Positions 56,013 through 64,000 of a stretch of 64,000 nucleotides of DNA are shown here, in pieces. The notes below the pieces were generated by a model, which was given only the letters and a program-made list of their open reading frames with translations, did not search any database and was not told the origin of the DNA. Every line of letters begins with the position of its first letter. Within the stretch, counting starts at the first letter, position 1. The stretch is from Bacteroidota bacterium (GTDB taxonomy: Bacteria; Bacteroidota; Bacteroidia; Flavobacteriales; Flavobacteriaceae). Where the stretch lies: positions 1 to 64,000 of the forward strand of contig JAKQHT010000020.1 in NCBI GenBank assembly GCA_029557895.1, in the 5' to 3' direction. A program made the translations under genes and the position numbers.

Positions 56013-56666
56013 TTAATTTCCTTTTTTGTAATCGGCCAAGAATTTTTCAAGTCCGATATCTGTTAAAGGATGGTTCAGCAAACCTGTGATGGAACTCAAA
56101 GGCCCGGTCATAACATCGGCGCCGAGCTTGGCACAATCGATAACGTGCATGGTATGGCGTACCGATGCCGCCAATATCTGTGTTTCAAAATCGTAGTTGT
56201 CGTAAATCATTCGAATTTCTGAAATAAGATTCAGGCCATCGGTAGAAATATCGTCCAGTCTTCCGATAAACGGCGACACATAGGTTGCGCCAGCTTTAGC
56301 AGCCAAAAGAGCCTGTCCGGGCGAAAACACCAAGGTCATGTTGGTTTTGATACCTTTGTCACTAAAATACTTACAGGCTTTTACACCATCTTTTATCATT
56401 GGAAGCTTTACCACAATCTGACTGTGCAGGTCGGCCAAGGCTTCGCCCTCTCTTACCATACCATCAAAATCAGTGGCAATGACTTCGGCGCTTACGTCGC
56501 CATCCACCAGATTGCAGATGTCCACATAGTGTTTCAGGATGTTGTTGGTGCCTGTGATGCCCTCTTTGGCCATCAACGAAGGATTGGTAGTAACACCATC
56601 CAAAATGCCCATATCCTGGGCTTCCTTTATCTGCTCCAAATTGGCAGTATCGATAAAAAATTTCAT
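56013..56666 (-). CDS. Fructose-6-phosphate aldolase / small transaldolase
   Basis: 217 residues, the length of the FSA/TalC group. Features are [31 protein letters not shown], the Schiff-base lysine in [22 protein letters not shown] and [11 protein letters not shown]. The group includes both transaldolase and fructose-6-phosphate aldolase activities, which sequence alone does not separate. Downstream of an SDR gene on the same strand. Confidence 0.88.
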   Translation of the reverse strand: MKFFIDTANLEQIKEAQDMGILDGVTTNPSLMAKEGITGTNNILKHYVDICNLVDGDVSAEVIATDFDGMVREGEALADLHSQIVVKLPMIKDGVKACKYFSDKGIKTNMTLVFSPGQALLAAKAGATYVSPFIGRLDDISTDGLNLISEIRMIYDNYDFETQILAASVRHTMHVIDCAKLGADVMTGPLSSITGLLNHPLTDIGLEKFLADYKKGN

Positions 56667-56711
56667 GAAGTATGCTTTATTTTGAGTTGTGTGTTTTTTC
56701 GTGCTGCAAAT

Positions 56712-57515
56712 TTACAATTTATAATGGTTTTGGAGCATTTTCTCATAAACTTTATCAGGAAGTATCCGTTTAAGGACAATCGAGAATTGCTGCATGAACT
56801 CCCCAACTTTGTAATGGATCCTTGGGTTTCGGGTATTGATGATTTTAAAAATGGCCTTTGCCATCAACTGTGGGTCTTTGCCGCCATCCACGTGCTCGTT
56901 CATGAGTTGCAAAGTGTTACCGTATGGTGTTTTGTAAGGCGAATTGTCCAACAGCGGCGCATGGTAACGCCCTGCAGCAATATTGGTTGCAAAATCGCCC
57001 GGTGCCACATTGGCCATTTGAACATTGAAATCCTTGATTTCCATGCGCATGGCTTCTGTAATCAGTTCCAAAGCACCTTTGCTTGCACTGTAAATGCCGC
57101 GGTAAGGCAATCCCATATACCCGGCAATGGAAGTTATGTTGATGATCAACCCTGAATTTTGTTGGCGCATCTGCGGCAGTACTGCTTTGATGACATTGAT
57201 AGGCCCAAAAAAATTGGTTTCAAAATTTTGTTTTATGGCTTCCATCGGAGTTTCCTCAATTGGCCCGGTGATGCCAGCCCCGGCATTGTTGACAAGTACA
57301 TCCAACCTGCCTTGCCTGTCGATGACCGTTTGGATTGCCTTGCGAATAGATACCACATCAGATACATCCAATTGTAGCAATTCAAATTTTGAATTTTCAT
57401 AACGCTCCGGATTTCTGCTCGTTCCGAAAACGAACAATCCTTTATCGGTCAAAAATTCACCGATGGATTTACCAATTCCCGAAGAAGCGCCGGTAATCAA
57501 TACTACTTTGGACAT
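56712..57515 (-). CDS. Short-chain dehydrogenase/reductase (SDR)
   Basis: 267 residues, classical SDR. The NAD(P) motif is TGASSGIG (8-15), then NNAGAG, the catalytic Ser in INITSIAG and YSASK with Tyr and Lys. Substrate unknown. It sits 45 bp upstream of the transaldolase-like gene on the minus strand and they may be co-transcribed. Confidence 0.88.
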   Translation of the reverse strand: MSKVVLITGASSGIGKSIGEFLTDKGLFVFGTSRNPERYENSKFELLQLDVSDVVSIRKAIQTVIDRQGRLDVLVNNAGAGITGPIEETPMEAIKQNFETNFFGPINVIKAVLPQMRQQNSGLIINITSIAGYMGLPYRGIYSASKGALELITEAMRMEIKDFNVQMANVAPGDFATNIAAGRYHAPLLDNSPYKTPYGNTLQLMNEHVDGGKDPQLMAKAIFKIINTRNPRIHYKVGEFMQQFSIVLKRILPDKVYEKMLQNHYKL

Positions 57516-57751
57516 TTTTCAAATAATGATTAAAGTTGGAATGTTACGCCAAAAATACGATTTAATTAATTTGAAATTGGAGTTGAGCCTGAAATCAATC
57601 ACTATTCTGTAAGAACCAATAAATGCATCTATCTGTCAAAAGACAAAATATAAAATACTATTTTCAGAAAGGATTTGGCTTGGAATTTTTTTTGATGATT
57701 TGTGCTTTCACATGAATGGGAAAAGCTTCCCGAAAAAAAATATAATAAAAA

Positions 57752-57850
57752 AAGGGCAAGCTACCTACATCACACCGCTACGACCGCATACCTTTGCTGC
57801 GTTCCCGCCCTGGAGGATTCAGCAGGAGCTGGTTGTGTAGGACTTGCCCG
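57752..57850 (-). ncRNA. ffs: Signal recognition particle RNA, small bacterial type
   Basis: The minus strand folds as a ~97-nt hairpin closed by GGGCAAG (57849-57843) with CTTGCCC (57760-57754). The conserved SRP domain IV loop lies in CAGGGCGGGAACGCAGCAAA near the tip. A T-run follows, giving a terminator. It is the RNA of the SRP that targets proteins to the membrane with Ffh. An excellent promoter stands just upstream. Confidence 0.92.
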
Positions 57851-57852
57851 TG

Positions 57853-57882
57853 CAAAGATACAATCTTTTAATAGTTAGTCAA
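57853..57882 (-). promoter_or_regulatory. Promoter of the SRP RNA
   Basis: Minus strand TTGAC (57882-57878), a 17-bp spacer and TATCTTTG (57860-57853), close to the Bacteroidota -33/-7 consensus. The RNA starts a few bases later. Confidence 0.65.
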
Positions 57883-57936
57883 TGATTTTTTAAACTGAAT
57901 TTAATTAAATACCTTGCTTAAAAATTTATTAATCGC

Positions 57937-58968
57937 ATGCCATTTTCTAAATTTCTAACAATCACGTTTTTAAGCTTTATATTGTGGACCTGTGGTGGGA
58001 CCGGAACCGACAAAACCAATTTTTCCATCCATACCGATGCAGAAAAGAACACCGTACATTACGGCAGCTCCATAAGGTTGTCACTCAAAAACCCTAAAAA
58101 ACTGGATGTAACGTCAGTTACCTATTATTTTAACGGAAAGGAAGTTACCGAATCATTTGAAGTGCTTTCAAAACTTGGGGAACAAACCGTTACGGCCACG
58201 GTCAACTACGGTGATGTTTCGGAAGAAATAACAGCCAAGATCATCGTCCTTAACAACGAACCACCAAAAATCTATTCGTACAAGATAATCAACGAATATC
58301 CGCACGACATCAAATCCTACACGCAGGGGCTGGAGTTTCACAATGGCGAACTCTACGAAAGCACAGGGCAGTACGGAGAGTCAAAATTGCGAAAGGTCGA
58401 TTACAAAACCGGTGAGGTACTGAAAAACATTGACTTGACCAATCAATATTTTGGTGAAGGACTGACCATTCTCGGCGATAAATTGTATCAATTGACATGG
58501 CGCGAAAACACAGGTTTCATCTATGACGTGAACACATTTGAAAAAACCGGAAGTTTCAAATATGGCAAAAGCAAGGAAGGTTGGGGATTGTGCAACGACG
58601 GAACCTCACTATACAAATCGGACGGAACGGATAAGATATGGACTTTGGACACAAATGATTTTACCGAAAAAGACCATATACAAGTCTATACCAACAATGG
58701 CAAGATTCCCAGCCTGAACGAACTGGAATGGATTGACGGAAAAATATTTGCCAACATTTACCAACGCAACGGCGTGGTTATCATCAACCCAAAAAGTGGT
58801 GCCGTGGAAGGTGTCATCGATTTTTCGCCCCTAAAGGAAAAAGTCACCCAGCACCGTGAACTTGATGTGCTCAACGGCATTGCATACAATCCCAATACAA
58901 AGACCATTTTTGTGACAGGAAAAGATTGGGACAAACTGTTTGAAGTAGAAGTCTATGTCCAAGATTGA
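57937..58968 (+). CDS. Glutaminyl-peptide cyclotransferase, bacterial type
   Basis: 343 residues, lipoprotein with Cys19 (LWTC). A small Ig-like domain (~30-105) precedes a five-bladed propeller glutaminyl cyclase domain: YTQGLEFHNGELYESTGQYGESKL, GEGLTILGDKLYQLTWRENTGFIYD, GWGLCNDGTSLYKSDGTD and ELEWIDGKIFANIYQ. It forms pyroglutamate at protein N-termini, which is common on T9SS/Bacteroidota secreted proteins. Its stop overlaps the next gene by 14 bp, so they are coupled. Confidence 0.88.
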   Translation: MPFSKFLTITFLSFILWTCGGTGTDKTNFSIHTDAEKNTVHYGSSIRLSLKNPKKLDVTSVTYYFNGKEVTESFEVLSKLGEQTVTATVNYGDVSEEITAKIIVLNNEPPKIYSYKIINEYPHDIKSYTQGLEFHNGELYESTGQYGESKLRKVDYKTGEVLKNIDLTNQYFGEGLTILGDKLYQLTWRENTGFIYDVNTFEKTGSFKYGKSKEGWGLCNDGTSLYKSDGTDKIWTLDTNDFTEKDHIQVYTNNGKIPSLNELEWIDGKIFANIYQRNGVVIINPKSGAVEGVIDFSPLKEKVTQHRELDVLNGIAYNPNTKTIFVTGKDWDKLFEVEVYVQD

Positions 58969-59365
58969 CATGCAAGTATTTGAAAAGCTGCATATCGTTA
59001 AAGAAGAAGATTTAGACCACCTCCACCACGTCAACAATGTACGCTATGTACAATGGGTTCAGGACGTTGCCGAGGAACATTGGATTTCAAAAACAACCGA
59101 AAGCATTCGCGACACCTACTTTTGGGTACTGCTAAAACACCATATAGAATATAAAAATGAAGCCGTGTTGGGCGATGTCATAAAGTTGGTCACTTACGTC
59201 AAAAAGTCCGAAGGTGTTACTTCTGTACGAATGGTAGAAATTTATAACAAGCACACCAACAAGCTGCTTACGATTTCTGAAACGACCTGGTGCCTGATAA
59301 ATGCCAAAACCAAACGCCCGGCAAGAATCACACCGGAAATTGTTGATTTGTTTGCGGATAATTAA
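58955..59365 (+). CDS. Acyl-CoA thioesterase, 4HBT-like
   Basis: 136 residues of the hot-dog fold. HHVNNVRYVQWVQDVAEEHW carries the acyl-binding/catalytic segment and a FatA-like YxxHIEYKNEA follows. Cleaves acyl-CoA or acyl-ACP; substrate unknown. Overlaps the glutaminyl cyclase gene by 14 bp. Confidence 0.85.
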   Translation: MSKIDMQVFEKLHIVKEEDLDHLHHVNNVRYVQWVQDVAEEHWISKTTESIRDTYFWVLLKHHIEYKNEAVLGDVIKLVTYVKKSEGVTSVRMVEIYNKHTNKLLTISETTWCLINAKTKRPARITPEIVDLFADN

Positions 59366-59603
59366 GAAAAAAGTTATTGAGAAATTGGATGGTTGAGGCG
59401 CTAAAGCGTTTATATGTTGCCTTTGCACAGCGTTTCGCCCAATAATCTAGCTCTCGAGGCAGACACAATTATACTTTCATTTCACAAACAACTAAAAACA
59501 AACCGTTTAATACCAATAATTACCAATATACCCCACAAATACTACTTTTTCACACTTACTAAAATCAAAAAGTTATATTTTTGGGCATATCCTAAATACA
59601 GTC

Positions 59604-61157
59604 ATGAAGCGATTACTGACATATGCAATTACCTTTGCCATTCTTGTTTTTTGGAGTTCCTGCCGAAAAGACTTTGATTTTGAGCCAAGTACAGGCTCAC
59701 TAAAGTTTTCAAAGGACACTGTGTATCTCGATACGGTCTTTACCAATATTGGATCCAGTACCTACAACCTCAAGGTTTACAACCGTAGCAACAATGATAT
59801 CGTCATTCCGAGCATTCGTTTGGGCCAAGGACAGGCATCCAATTACCGCCTGAACGTGGACGGTATGCCCGGAAAGGAATTTGAAAATATCGAATTATTG
59901 GCCAAAGACAGCATGTTCATCTTTATCGAGACCACTGTGGACATCCAGACCGTGGTAGCAGAAAACAACCAGTTTCTTTACACAGATGCCATTGAATTTG
60001 ACAGCGGTGCCAACTTACAAAAAGTGGAATTGGTAACCTTGGTCAAAGACGCCGTTTTTATCTATCCAGCGCGAAATTCCGAGGGTATCATCGAGACCCT
60101 CACTTTTGATGTGGACGGTGATGGGGTGGATGACCAAACCACGTTGCAAGGGCGTTTTTTGGAAAGTTCAGAACTGACCTTTACCAACGAAAAACCGTAT
60201 GTCATCTACGGCTATGCAGCCGTTGGTATGGGCCAAACCCTCACGGTTGAAGCAGGAGCGCGCGTACATTTTCATGCAAATTCCGGATTGCTCGTAACCA
60301 ATAACGCATCGCTAAAAGTGAATGGCAGCATAAGTACTGACCAAGTACTTTTGGAAAACGAAGTCATCTTTGAGGGCGACCGTCTGGAGCCGCTATTTTC
60401 TGATATACCCGGACAGTGGGGTACGATCTGGCTATTCAGCGGCAGCGTTGACAACCAAATCAACCATGCGACAATCAAGAACGCTACCGTAGGCATTTTG
60501 GCAGAGAACAATCAGGAGGCACCCATTGACAAACTGACCATTGCCAATTCGCAAATTTATAATTCCAGTAACTTTGGCATTTTGGCTCGCGGCACATCCA
60601 TCACGGCAGAAAATGTGGTATTCAACAGGGCTGGACAATCGGCATTTGCGGGAACATTTGGCGGCAAATACAACTTCACACATTGTACCATTGCCAACTA
60701 CTGGACCAATAGCTTTAGACAGTTTCCAGCGCTTTACCTCAACAATTTTATTGTGGACGAAAACAATGTGGTATATACCAACGATTTGACAGAGGCAAAT
60801 TTCAACAATTGCATCATTTACGGCAATGATAATCCAGAACTGATACTAGAGGAAGAATCTGGCAGTAATTTCAATTTTAAGTTTAACAATTGCCTCATCC
60901 GATTCCAAAATACGGGCAATACGCCTGTTGGTGCCAATTATAATTTTGCAAACACAGAGCTATACACCGGTATCATTTTGAACCAAGACCCAAAATTCAA
61001 AAATGCCAATGCCAACCAAATGATGATTTGCAGCGACCAAGATTCACCAGCCATTGGAGCTGGAAGTACCGATCATATGTTAGCATACGACATTAACGGC
61101 AATCCAAGAACATCTGTTGATTTGGGCGCATACAACGGCAGTACCTGCGAAGAGTGA
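59604..61157 (+). CDS. Lipoprotein with right-handed beta-helix
   Basis: 517 residues, lipoprotein Cys20 (SSC). The N-terminal ~170 residues form an Ig-like sandwich (SLKFSKDTVYLDTVFTNIGSSTYNLKVYN). The rest is an Asn-rich parallel beta-helix (IKNATVGILAENN, NSQIYNSSNFGILARGTSI, FNNCIIYGNDNP) ending in a RTSVDLGAYNG signature. Common on Bacteroidota cell surfaces; may bind polysaccharide. The gap before the gene (59366-59603) shows no feature. Confidence 0.78.
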   Translation: MKRLLTYAITFAILVFWSSCRKDFDFEPSTGSLKFSKDTVYLDTVFTNIGSSTYNLKVYNRSNNDIVIPSIRLGQGQASNYRLNVDGMPGKEFENIELLAKDSMFIFIETTVDIQTVVAENNQFLYTDAIEFDSGANLQKVELVTLVKDAVFIYPARNSEGIIETLTFDVDGDGVDDQTTLQGRFLESSELTFTNEKPYVIYGYAAVGMGQTLTVEAGARVHFHANSGLLVTNNASLKVNGSISTDQVLLENEVIFEGDRLEPLFSDIPGQWGTIWLFSGSVDNQINHATIKNATVGILAENNQEAPIDKLTIANSQIYNSSNFGILARGTSITAENVVFNRAGQSAFAGTFGGKYNFTHCTIANYWTNSFRQFPALYLNNFIVDENNVVYTNDLTEANFNNCIIYGNDNPELILEEESGSNFNFKFNNCLIRFQNTGNTPVGANYNFANTELYTGIILNQDPKFKNANANQMMICSDQDSPAIGAGSTDHMLAYDINGNPRTSVDLGAYNGSTCEE

Positions 61158-61188
61158 TATGAAACTTGCCACAGCTTAAACGAACGCT

Positions 61189-61677
61189 ATGGGCGAAAGA
61201 CCAAAAATAAAACCAAAACTAACGACTGCCGATACTGTATTTGAAATACTTGGTTGGATCTTGGTCTTTGCAGTTTGGGCTTTTACTATAGTAAAATACG
61301 CCAGCTTGCCCAAAATCATTCCCATACATTATAATCTTGCCGGAGAAGCCGACCGTTTTGGCGGCAAAGCCAATATCTTGACTTTGCCATTGATTGCAAC
61401 AGTACTTTTTATCGGTATGACCATACTGAACAAATACCCACATATATTTAATTACCCCACCCGCATTAACAAAGACAATGCTTTACGGCAATACACAATT
61501 GCCACGAGAATGGTTCGGTACTTAAAATTTTCTGTCGTGCTTATTTTTGGACTCTTGGCAGTCGAAACCGTTAGAAATGCAGAGAGTCAACCAAGTGAAC
61601 TCAACGTATGGTTTTTACCGTTAACATTGGGAATAATCTTTGTGCCAACAATCTATTATATAATGAAATCCATTTAG
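61189..61677 (+). CDS. DUF1648-family membrane protein
   Basis: 162 residues with four membrane segments and the DUF1648 motif LPKIIPIHYNLAGEADRFGGKANIL. Family members are small SdpI-like membrane proteins, some linked to immunity against toxins. Lies 31 bp after the beta-helix gene and may be co-transcribed. No toxin gene is near. Confidence 0.8.
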   Translation: MGERPKIKPKLTTADTVFEILGWILVFAVWAFTIVKYASLPKIIPIHYNLAGEADRFGGKANILTLPLIATVLFIGMTILNKYPHIFNYPTRINKDNALRQYTIATRMVRYLKFSVVLIFGLLAVETVRNAESQPSELNVWFLPLTLGIIFVPTIYYIMKSI

Positions 61678-61725
61678 GCAACGAGAAAGCCCAATTCAGG
61701 AAGCTTCAAAGCTGCGCTTCAAACC

Positions 61726-62997
61726 TCATGCAAACAAAGGTTTTTCGCTCATCAGGTCATTGACCTTCTCGCCTACGGCCTCCAAGGTGGAGTCGTTTTG
61801 ATAATTTCTTATAACCTCATCAATGAGCCCTACAATGGTTTCCATATCGACTTCTTTTAAGCCCCTTGTGGTAACTGCCGGCGTCCCCACACGAATGCCA
61901 GAAGTCACAAACGGCGACTTGTCATCAAAAGGTACCATATTTTTGTTTACAGTGATTTCGGCTTTGACCAAAGCTTGTTCAGCATCTTTCCCGGTAATGT
62001 TTTTGTTTCTTAAATCGATCAACATCATGTGGTTGTCCGTACCTCCGGAGATAATGTGATAGCCTCTGTCCACAAAAGCTTTCGCCATTGCTTGTGCGTT
62101 TTTTTTGACTTGCAACATATAATGCAAGAAATCGTCGGTCAAGGCTTCTCCAAAGGCAATCGCTTTTGCGGCAATAATGTGCTCCAAAGGCCCACCCTGA
62201 TTGCCAGGAAACACTCCGGAATCCAACAAGGACGACATCATACGAAGTTCGCCTTTTGGGGTTTTCAAACCAAACGGGTTTTCGAAATCCTGCCCCATCA
62301 TGATCATGCCACCTCTTGGACCACGCAAGGTTTTATGTGTGGTGGTCGTCACGATATGGCAATGCGGCATTGGGTCGTTCAATATACCTTTGGCAATCAA
62401 TCCTGCAGGATGTGAAATATCGGCCATGAGAATGGCCCCGACGCTATCGGCGACTTCCCTAAATTTCTTGAAATCCATATCCCGAGAATAAGCAGAAGCT
62501 CCGGCAATGATGAGTTTGGGTCGTTCTTTTTTTGCAGTATCGGCCAATTTTTCATAATCGATACGACCTGTTTCCTTGTCCACACCATAAAATGAAGGCT
62601 GATAGAGCTTTCCAGAAAAATTTACGGGCGATCCATGGGTCAAGTGTCCTCCATGAGAAAGATCAAACCCCAGAATCTTGTCGCCCGGTTTCAGGCACAT
62701 CGAATACACAGCAGTATTGGCCTGACTTCCAGAATGTGGCTGAACATTCACATAACTTGCCCCAAACAAGGTCTTTGCTCTATCTATTGCAATCTGTTCT
62801 ACTTCATCAACCACTTCGCAACCACCATAATAACGCTTACCGGGGTAGCCTTCGGCGTATTTATTGGTCAAAACAGAGCCCGCAGCCTCCATCACTTGGT
62901 TGCTTACAAAATTTTCGGAAGCTATGAGTTCCAATCCATGGAGTTGCCGCTGCTTTTCTGCATCGATGAGTTCAAAAATCTGTTGGTCGCGTTGCAT
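61726..62997 (-). CDS. glyA: Serine hydroxymethyltransferase
   Basis: 423 residues from the ATG at 62997 ([18 protein letters not shown]). Interconverts serine and glycine with tetrahydrofolate, the main one-carbon source. Features are [49 protein letters not shown], the PLP lysine in [14 protein letters not shown] and [11 protein letters not shown] second Met upstream (63009) is possible. Confidence 0.95.
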   Translation of the reverse strand: MQRDQQIFELIDAEKQRQLHGLELIASENFVSNQVMEAAGSVLTNKYAEGYPGKRYYGGCEVVDEVEQIAIDRAKTLFGASYVNVQPHSGSQANTAVYSMCLKPGDKILGFDLSHGGHLTHGSPVNFSGKLYQPSFYGVDKETGRIDYEKLADTAKKERPKLIIAGASAYSRDMDFKKFREVADSVGAILMADISHPAGLIAKGILNDPMPHCHIVTTTTHKTLRGPRGGMIMMGQDFENPFGLKTPKGELRMMSSLLDSGVFPGNQGGPLEHIIAAKAIAFGEALTDDFLHYMLQVKKNAQAMAKAFVDRGYHIISGGTDNHMMLIDLRNKNITGKDAEQALVKAEITVNKNMVPFDDKSPFVTSGIRVGTPAVTTRGLKEVDMETIVGLIDEVIRNYQNDSTLEAVGEKVNDLMSEKPLFA

Positions 62998-63022
62998 GAT
63001 GTGTATCAAAAATTAAATTTTT

Positions 63023-63030
63023 CAAAAATA
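63023..63030 (-). promoter_or_regulatory. glyA -7 promoter element
   Basis: Minus strand TATTTTTG fits TAnnTTTG, 25 bp before the glyA ATG at 62997. Confidence 0.4.
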
Positions 63031-63152
63031 ATAAATCCGATGCTTATATCAACCAAAAAACAGATTTTTCATTTCAAGGCAACTTCAATCAGAAAGCATC
63101 AAAAAACGGTCAATTTTAAGCATTTTTTTAGCTATAAATTAAAAATATTATG

Positions 63153-63160
63153 TAGGTTTG
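63153..63160 (+). promoter_or_regulatory. Fumarylacetoacetase gene -7 promoter element
   Basis: TAGGTTTG fits TAnnTTTG and precedes the ATG at 63196 by 35 bp. Confidence 0.45.
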
Positions 63161-63195
63161 AACATCATATTTACAACAACCCATTATTATCAAAT

Positions 63196-64000
63196 ATGTC
63201 CATAATAGCTAACAACCCAGACAGAACTTCCTGGCTACATGTTGGGAAAAACTCTGATTTCCCCATACAGAACATTCCCTTTGGCGTTTTTCTGACCCGT
63301 GACGACATCATTACCATTGGAACGCGCATTGGAGATACCGCCATCGACTTGGGCGCCCTGCACCAATTGGGGTACTTTGACGGAATTGCGCTAACCGATG
63401 ACATCTTTTTGCAAGACACACTCAATGATTTTATTGCCGATGGACGCAAGACTTGGCGTGCAGTGCGAAACCGAATTGCTGAAATTTTTGACAGTAACAA
63501 TCCGATCCTGAAAGACAACAAAAAGCATAAGGAAATCGTCTGTTTCAGATTGGATGAAATTGAAATGCAAGTACCGGTACAAATTGGTGATTATACTGAT
63601 TTTTATTCGAGTTTAGAGCATGCCACGAATGTCGGCACGATGTTTCGAGGCAAGGACAATGCACTGATGCCCAACTGGCTGCATATCCCGGTGGGCTATC
63701 ATGGCAGAAGTTCGTCCATCGTACCTTCGGGCATACCCATACACAGACCACAGGGGCAAACGTTGCCGGACGGATCCGATGAACCCGTATTCGGACCTTC
63801 AAAATTGGTGGACTTTGAACTGGAAATGGCTTTTATCACCACCGTTGCCAATGATTTGGGCGAACCTATCCCTGTCAATGAAGCCGAAGAATATATTTTT
63901 GGGCTGGTACTTTTCAACGATTGGTCCGCTCGCGATATACAAAAATGGGAATATGTTCCATTGGGACCCTTTTTGTCAAAGAATTTCGCTTCCTCGATTT
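63196..64000 (+). CDS. fahA: Fumarylacetoacetase, 5' part, cut by the window edge
   Basis: The frame opens at 63196 (MSIIANNPDRTSWLHVGKNS) and runs off the end, 268 codons seen of about 420. Fumarylacetoacetase splits fumarylacetoacetate, the last step of tyrosine catabolism. Seen are the SH3-like N-terminal domain, then YTDFYSSLEHATNVGTMFR, LPNWL-type segment with VGYHGRSSSIVPSG, FELEMAFI (metal-binding Glu) and VLFNDWSARDIQKWEYVPLG. Divergent from glyA. Confidence 0.93.
   Translation, partial: MSIIANNPDRTSWLHVGKNSDFPIQNIPFGVFLTRDDIITIGTRIGDTAIDLGALHQLGYFDGIALTDDIFLQDTLNDFIADGRKTWRAVRNRIAEIFDSNNPILKDNKKHKEIVCFRLDEIEMQVPVQIGDYTDFYSSLEHATNVGTMFRGKDNALMPNWLHIPVGYHGRSSSIVPSGIPIHRPQGQTLPDGSDEPVFGPSKLVDFELEMAFITTVANDLGEPIPVNEAEEYIFGLVLFNDWSARDIQKWEYVPLGPFLSKNFASSI

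Overview
The window looks like chromosome of a member of the Bacteroidota, most likely a Flavobacteriaceae-type organism. Signs of this are a secreted protein with a type IX secretion (T9SS) C-terminal tail, a GLPGLI-type N-terminal region, carboxypeptidase-regulatory domains fused to outer-membrane proteins, promoter -7 boxes of the Bacteroidota form TAnnTTTG, menaquinone genes, a bacillithiol-linked YtxJ protein and the flavobacterial style of many housekeeping genes. The copper nitrite reductase operon suggests the organism can reduce nitrite. No tRNA, rRNA, CRISPR array, insertion sequence or prophage was recognised.

Layout. 1-2035 is an accessory zone. A small C5-cytosine methyltransferase gene lies between two large imperfect inverted-repeat sites that behave like integron attC sites, followed by a gene-free stretch with 97-bp tandem repeats and a strong hairpin. 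2036-6292 is a four-gene leftward nitrite-reduction operon (nirK with a fused cytochrome c domain, a NirV/SUMF1-like protein, a Sco-like copper protein, an outer-membrane porin) with a Crp/Fnr-type operator at its promoter. 6478-15590 holds a flavin reductase-acetyltransferase fusion, a lipoprotein, an acyl-CoA carboxyltransferase, a VWA protein, menE/CPBP/menC and a fatty acid hydroxylase. 15608-18442 is a second attC-bearing cassette carrying a 903-residue UvrD-like helicase with a probable embedded nuclease fold.

18523-32808 carries a PNGase F-like protein, ytxJ, clpB, deoC, deoD, a histidine phosphatase, smpB, a DUF5686 outer-membrane protein, a VF530-family protein, rhlE and an SLC13 transporter. 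33157-38616 encodes an 1819-residue mosaic T9SS protein, followed by about 750 bp of nested repeats. 39440-64000 is ordinary chromosome: tilS, pabB, a DEAD-box helicase, an MscS channel, an ECF-type sigma factor, lpd, an Lrp regulator divergent from a methionine gamma-lyase-like gene, nhaC, a peroxiredoxin/thioredoxin/DUF6952 group, an ABC-F protein, a transaldolase-like aldolase, an SDR, the SRP RNA, a glutaminyl cyclase, a thioesterase, glyA and the start of fumarylacetoacetase.

The most interesting signal is the pair of cassette-like insertions. In both, joining the two cassette ends at the G/TT crossover recreates a terminal box that is the exact complement (9/9 and 8/8 bases) of the box at the other end of the gene's own attC-like site. 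That is a hallmark of integron cassettes. No integrase gene is present in the window, and the helicase cassette sits alone between ordinary chromosomal genes.
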